DNA of 58,417 nt from an uncultured Pseudomonadota bacterium. GTDB taxonomy: Bacteria > Bdellovibrionota_C > UBA2361 > CALMIO01. The translations under genes and the position numbers were made by a program. This document shows, piece by piece, positions 54,639 to 58,417 of this stretch. How positions within the stretch are numbered: position 1 is the first letter of the stretch; every line of letters begins with the position of its first letter. The stretch is from contig CALMIO010000012.1 in assembly GCA_937864035.1 (NCBI GenBank), forward strand, positions 1-58,417, read 5' to 3'. The notes below the pieces were generated by a model. It searched no databases and was not told the origin of the DNA. It worked only from the letters and a program-made list of their open reading frames with translations.

Positions 54639-56828
54639 TTATGGAAAGCGATAACGAAGATTTTCGGCGGCATTTTTAAACTTTGGATCGTTTTCAAGCT
54701 CTTTTAGCATCTCTTCGGCTTCTTCGTTTTTTTCGAGCCTGAAACAAGCCTCGGCAAGTCGTAATTTGTAATATTTACTGAGAGGCTCCAGCTTGAGTGC
54801 GGCGCTAAAATATTGATAAGCGCGTTCATTAAATTGAGCGCCCAGCTCGCCCGCGCTGGGCGCTAGTTGTAGATAAATACTGCCGGCGGTTGATAAGTAG
54901 CGTTGATTATTTTGCAGCCTCGGTGTTAGTTCATTAAGAGTTGTTTGCACGTCAAAATATAATTTTAGGCGCGCTTCAGCTGTTGCTTTACCCAAAGCGG
55001 CATCAACGAAATTTTTGTTGGTGGCATAAGCGGCGGCAAAGGCGCGCCGCGCGAGCGCTTCTTCCGGTGGCTTTGTTATTAAAAGCCAGATTAAACCACT
55101 TAGATAAGCATCACTTACTGGCAAAGTTTCGATCTTTACCTGAGTTGAAACGGCAGTGTTTTTAAGAGTCAAATTGTTTATCAGCAGATCGAGAGCGGAA
55201 AACTCCCTTTCTGGCGAGAGAGCTTTTAGTTGGCTTGCAAGTTGTTTAATTTTGGTGATTATTTCATTTTGGTTATCTGGCGTGGCGGCTTGAGAGGATT
55301 TTCTTTTTTCGAAAATTTCCCGTATTATAAGTTCACAGCTTTGGATGTAGTAGATCTCTGCCAGATTATTTTTTTGCGTTGGAGAAAGCGGATGATAAGC
55401 TTTCCCTTTTAGTAAAATAAGCGGAGCGTTGATCGCGTTATTAAAAAGGCGTCGTGTTTCGCTGACTATCGCTCGCAGTTCGTCATAGTGTATGTCGGCG
55501 GCGGCGCCGAAAAATTGAGGTTGATTGCGGCGAAAACCATCTTGATTTTCAACCGCTAACAAGTTTTCTTGCAGGTTTTTAGTTAAATTAAAGTCTTTGA
55601 CGATCCTTAGTTCTTGAGGTAAAGAGTTGGCGGTTGATTTTAATGCGTTGATCTGTTGTTGTCCTTGGGCGGTTTGATTTCGCGCTAGCAAACTTAGGGC
55701 ATTCCTAAAATCCTCGGTGAATTTCTCAAGTAGTTTGTTGGCGATTGCTTTTTGTCTCTGGTTTTCACGGAGCATGGTGTAAGTTGCCGCTGCGGTTGCC
55801 GAGCCAATCATAGCAAGGGCTAAGATTGTGAACGCTTGGCGACGAGATGGCAATTTAGGTTTTTGTAGATCTTTTATAAGTTCAGAGTAATTTTGATAAC
55901 GTTTATCTGGTTCTGGATGGAGACATTTAAGAGTGATTTGAGCTAATAATTTAAAGTTATTTCCTCCTTTAAGAGATTTGAGATTGTTTTTGATTTCTTC
56001 CCAATCTGTCTGATTAAAATGGTGAATTGGCGAATATTGATGCGGTATTGTTTTTTGACATAGCATCTGCAGTTCGCGATCTCGGAGCTCCTTTAGCGGA
56101 GGTTTGCCGGTTAAGGATTCGAGCATGGCAGCTCCAAGCGCCCAGATGTCGCTTTTGATCGAGTATGTTTGGTTGAAAGAGACTTCCGGCGCCAAGTAGT
56201 GCGGCGTGCCGACTATCGACTTCAATTTGGTTGAACTTGCGGGCTCTGGAATAACCATTGCCAATCCGAAATCTCCCAAAAGAGCGGTGTGTTTTTCATC
56301 TAAGAAAATATTGGCTGGTTTTATGTCGCAATGAATGATTCTTTTCTGTTCCCATAGTTCACTGAGTCCTTCGGCGATCTTTTCAAAGATTGGTAAAAGT
56401 TTATTCTCTCGCCAATCCCTCAGTTTAGTTGGTGAGAAGAATTGTTGCTTTATGGCTGAGTCTAAACTACCACCAGTTGCAAAAGGCGTAACGATATATT
56501 GGCGTCCTGTTTGAGTTTCGCCAGATTTGTATATGAATAAAACGCCTTTGATCTGATCTAAGCCTGCTAAAATGCTAGCTTCACGTATTAGCCTCATGCC
56601 GCTGTTGGGATTTTCTTGAGAAGCGATTTTAATGGCGACATAACGGATGGCGCCGGAAACGCGCTCGCTTGCCAGATAGACTTCGCCGCTTGAACCAGCG
56701 CCTATTATTTTTTCTATTGTGTAGCCCGTTATCTGCTGAGATGGCGGCAATGGTATTGGGTTGAGGCTGTGGCCGGCAACAGCTAAAACTTCACAGGGGA
56801 GGGTTGGTTGCGGAGGCAAATTTTGCAT
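54639..56828 (-). CDS. Ser/Thr protein kinase with transmembrane segment and TPR-like C-terminus
   Basis: 729 aa. Hanks-type kinase, residues ~35-320: Gly loop GAGSSGEVYLA (43-51), ATP Lys67 in YVAIKIA, catalytic loop IIHCDIKPANIFLD (HRD with Cys), DFGLAMVI, APE in YLAPEVSF, and DIWALGAAMLE. One membrane helix at ~337-355 (AFTILALAMIGSATAAATY). The ~370-residue C-terminal part is helical, with TPR-like repeats near the end (YQYFSAALKLEPLSKYYKLRLAEACFRLEKNEEAEEML). The kinase would face the cytoplasm and the repeat domain the periplasm. No phosphatase or FHA partner is nearby. ATG at 56828. Confidence 0.9.
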   Translation of the reverse strand: MQNLPPQPTLPCEVLAVAGHSLNPIPLPPSQQITGYTIEKIIGAGSSGEVYLASERVSGAIRYVAIKIASQENPNSGMRLIREASILAGLDQIKGVLFIYKSGETQTGRQYIVTPFATGGSLDSAIKQQFFSPTKLRDWRENKLLPIFEKIAEGLSELWEQKRIIHCDIKPANIFLDEKHTALLGDFGLAMVIPEPASSTKLKSIVGTPHYLAPEVSFNQTYSIKSDIWALGAAMLESLTGKPPLKELRDRELQMLCQKTIPHQYSPIHHFNQTDWEEIKNNLKSLKGGNNFKLLAQITLKCLHPEPDKRYQNYSELIKDLQKPKLPSRRQAFTILALAMIGSATAAATYTMLRENQRQKAIANKLLEKFTEDFRNALSLLARNQTAQGQQQINALKSTANSLPQELRIVKDFNLTKNLQENLLAVENQDGFRRNQPQFFGAAADIHYDELRAIVSETRRLFNNAINAPLILLKGKAYHPLSPTQKNNLAEIYYIQSCELIIREIFEKRKSSQAATPDNQNEIITKIKQLASQLKALSPEREFSALDLLINNLTLKNTAVSTQVKIETLPVSDAYLSGLIWLLITKPPEEALARRAFAAAYATNKNFVDAALGKATAEARLKLYFDVQTTLNELTPRLQNNQRYLSTAGSIYLQLAPSAGELGAQFNERAYQYFSAALKLEPLSKYYKLRLAEACFRLEKNEEAEEMLKELENDPKFKNAAENLRYRFP

Positions 56829-57632
56829 TAAATTTTCTGGATTTGGAGCGCTTTCATTATTGGTACTTATGATAATGCTCTTTGTAAGCTTGCTGATTGA
56901 TTGTCATACTGGTTTTAGGTTTAAGCGGGCTAAAGTTAGTAAATTGCTGATTTAATATTTTAAGAGATAATTTACTATTTTTCCAATAATTTTGCCATTT
57001 GGCGATAGTCAGGCGTCAACTTTAAAAGAATCTTAACGATTTGTTAAAAAAACTTTCACTTTTCTATTGAATTCCTTTTTAAATATGTTTATTATATCCT
57101 TCCGCGGTTTTTATGGGTCAAAACCTCTTTGAAAAAGTTTTTACCCAATCTTGCTCTGTTATTATCATAGCTAGTTATTACCAGAAAATTTTAATTTTTT
57201 TAAGGTTTTTTGGTTTTTTGCTGTTCGGTAAAAATCGCGACAATTTTGGTTATGGGTAGAGGTCTGACTAGATTTTAGATTTAGTCAGTGATGTTTTCGA
57301 AAAAACGCTTGGTATATTTGCTCTTAAGGCGATTTGCTGAAAAGAGCTTTAGGATAGTTTGCAAAAGCGCTCCTAAATTTCATATTGCAAGTATAATTTT
57401 TCGAAAAACATGCAGCTTTTAATTTTTAGGTGAGGGTAAAACTTCACTTAAATAATTTAGTTGTGATTGTTATAATCGCAACAACAGATAATTTCCGTTA
57501 TGTTTTTTAAGGACATTATGAGAGAGTCTCTCTTAAGAGTTAAATCAAAGCTTAATGACAACAAGTCATCATGTGAAATAGTTGGCAGTTGCCTCGTGCA
57601 AGTGCCGCTAAAATACACATAGCAAATTTTTT
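56829..57632. other. rRNA upstream region: promoter and leader, no gene
   Basis: About 800 bp without a credible CDS or tRNA. It contains an inverted repeat at 57264-57288 (CTGACTA, 11-nt loop, TAGTCAG), two TTTTCGAAAA palindromes at 57294-57303 and 57397-57408, a TATAAT at 57392-57397, a promoter-like pair at 57448-57476, and small leader hairpins at 57521-57533 (AGAGA, GTC, TCTCT) and 57555-57569 (ATGAC, AACAA, GTCAT). The final ~160 bp are presumably the transcribed 16S leader. No clear boxA. Confidence 0.5.
57448..57476 (+). promoter_or_regulatory. Putative rRNA promoter
   Basis: TTAAAT (57448-57453), 17-bp spacer, perfect TATAAT (57471-57476), ~155 bp upstream of the 16S 5' end. The -10 is convincing, the -35 weak. 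A second TATAAT at 57392-57397 has no good -35. Confidence 0.4.

Positions 57633-58417
<785 letters not shown>

Overview
The window is a contiguous piece of an AT-rich, Gram-negative bacterial chromosome of roughly 38-40 % G+C by eye. It runs from a collagen-like surface protein gene cut by the left edge to the first ~785 nt of a 16S rRNA gene cut by the right edge. Outer-membrane biology is clear: RND pump plus adaptor, MCE/MlaD protein, heptose enzymes, ArnT-like GT-C enzyme, alpha-2-macroglobulin with PBP1C, and type IV pilins. The PF09936-type RNA methyltransferase after trmD is a pairing I associate with deltaproteobacteria-like lineages. The 16S looks proteobacterial or deltaproteobacterial-like, but I cannot place it below that level without a search. 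Most of the window is ordinary dense housekeeping DNA. There are no IS elements, phage genes, tRNAs or CRISPR arrays that I can see.

Layout. (1) 1-1394, minus: collagen-like Gly-X-Y protein with one membrane segment. The misleading long open frame on the plus strand here is its antisense shadow. (2) 1589-3739, minus: def-fmt-rpe, protein N-terminus processing plus the pentose phosphate epimerase. (3) 3928-7586, plus: two membrane proteins, one GT-C-like, and a nucleotidyltransferase-GmhB fusion, suggesting surface-sugar synthesis. (4) 8130-9876, plus: rpsP-trmD-RNA methyltransferase. (5) 9885-14635, minus: uppP, ArnT-like transferase, thiolase, and a radical-SAM-fold protein lacking its cluster cysteines. 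(6) 15027-17988, plus: trxA, a zinc-less MDR reductase, sua5, a lone receiver domain. (7) 18026-22180, minus: RND pump and adaptor. (8) 22550-26827, plus: Pro/Thr-rich secreted protein and four prepilin-like (PilX/FimT/PilV/PilW type) proteins. (9) 26828-34009, minus: HNH nuclease, cca, unknown, MlaD-like, alpha/beta hydrolase, membrane-fused MurF, ddl. (10) 34069-36653: two unknowns and a thioredoxin-like protein. (11) 36754-44780, plus: alpha-2-macroglobulin (CWEQ thioester) and pbpC. (12) 44848-49265: a divergent HemB-like protein whose start overlaps that of dnaE head to head. (13) 49746-56828: AI-2E family transporter, small unknowns, a solitary pilin, a frameshifted PhyH-type oxygenase, a Cys-rich Spy/CpxP-like protein, and a Ser/Thr kinase with repeats. 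(14) 56829-end: rRNA promoter/leader region and 16S.

The most unusual items are the collagen-like gene hidden under its shadow frame, the HemB-like protein sharing start-codon DNA with dnaE, the radical-SAM-fold protein without cluster cysteines, the Spy-like protein with a metallothionein-like cysteine cluster, the two-enzyme heptose fusion, and the minor-pilin cluster headed by a Pro/Thr-rich secreted protein. None is by itself proof of a new system.
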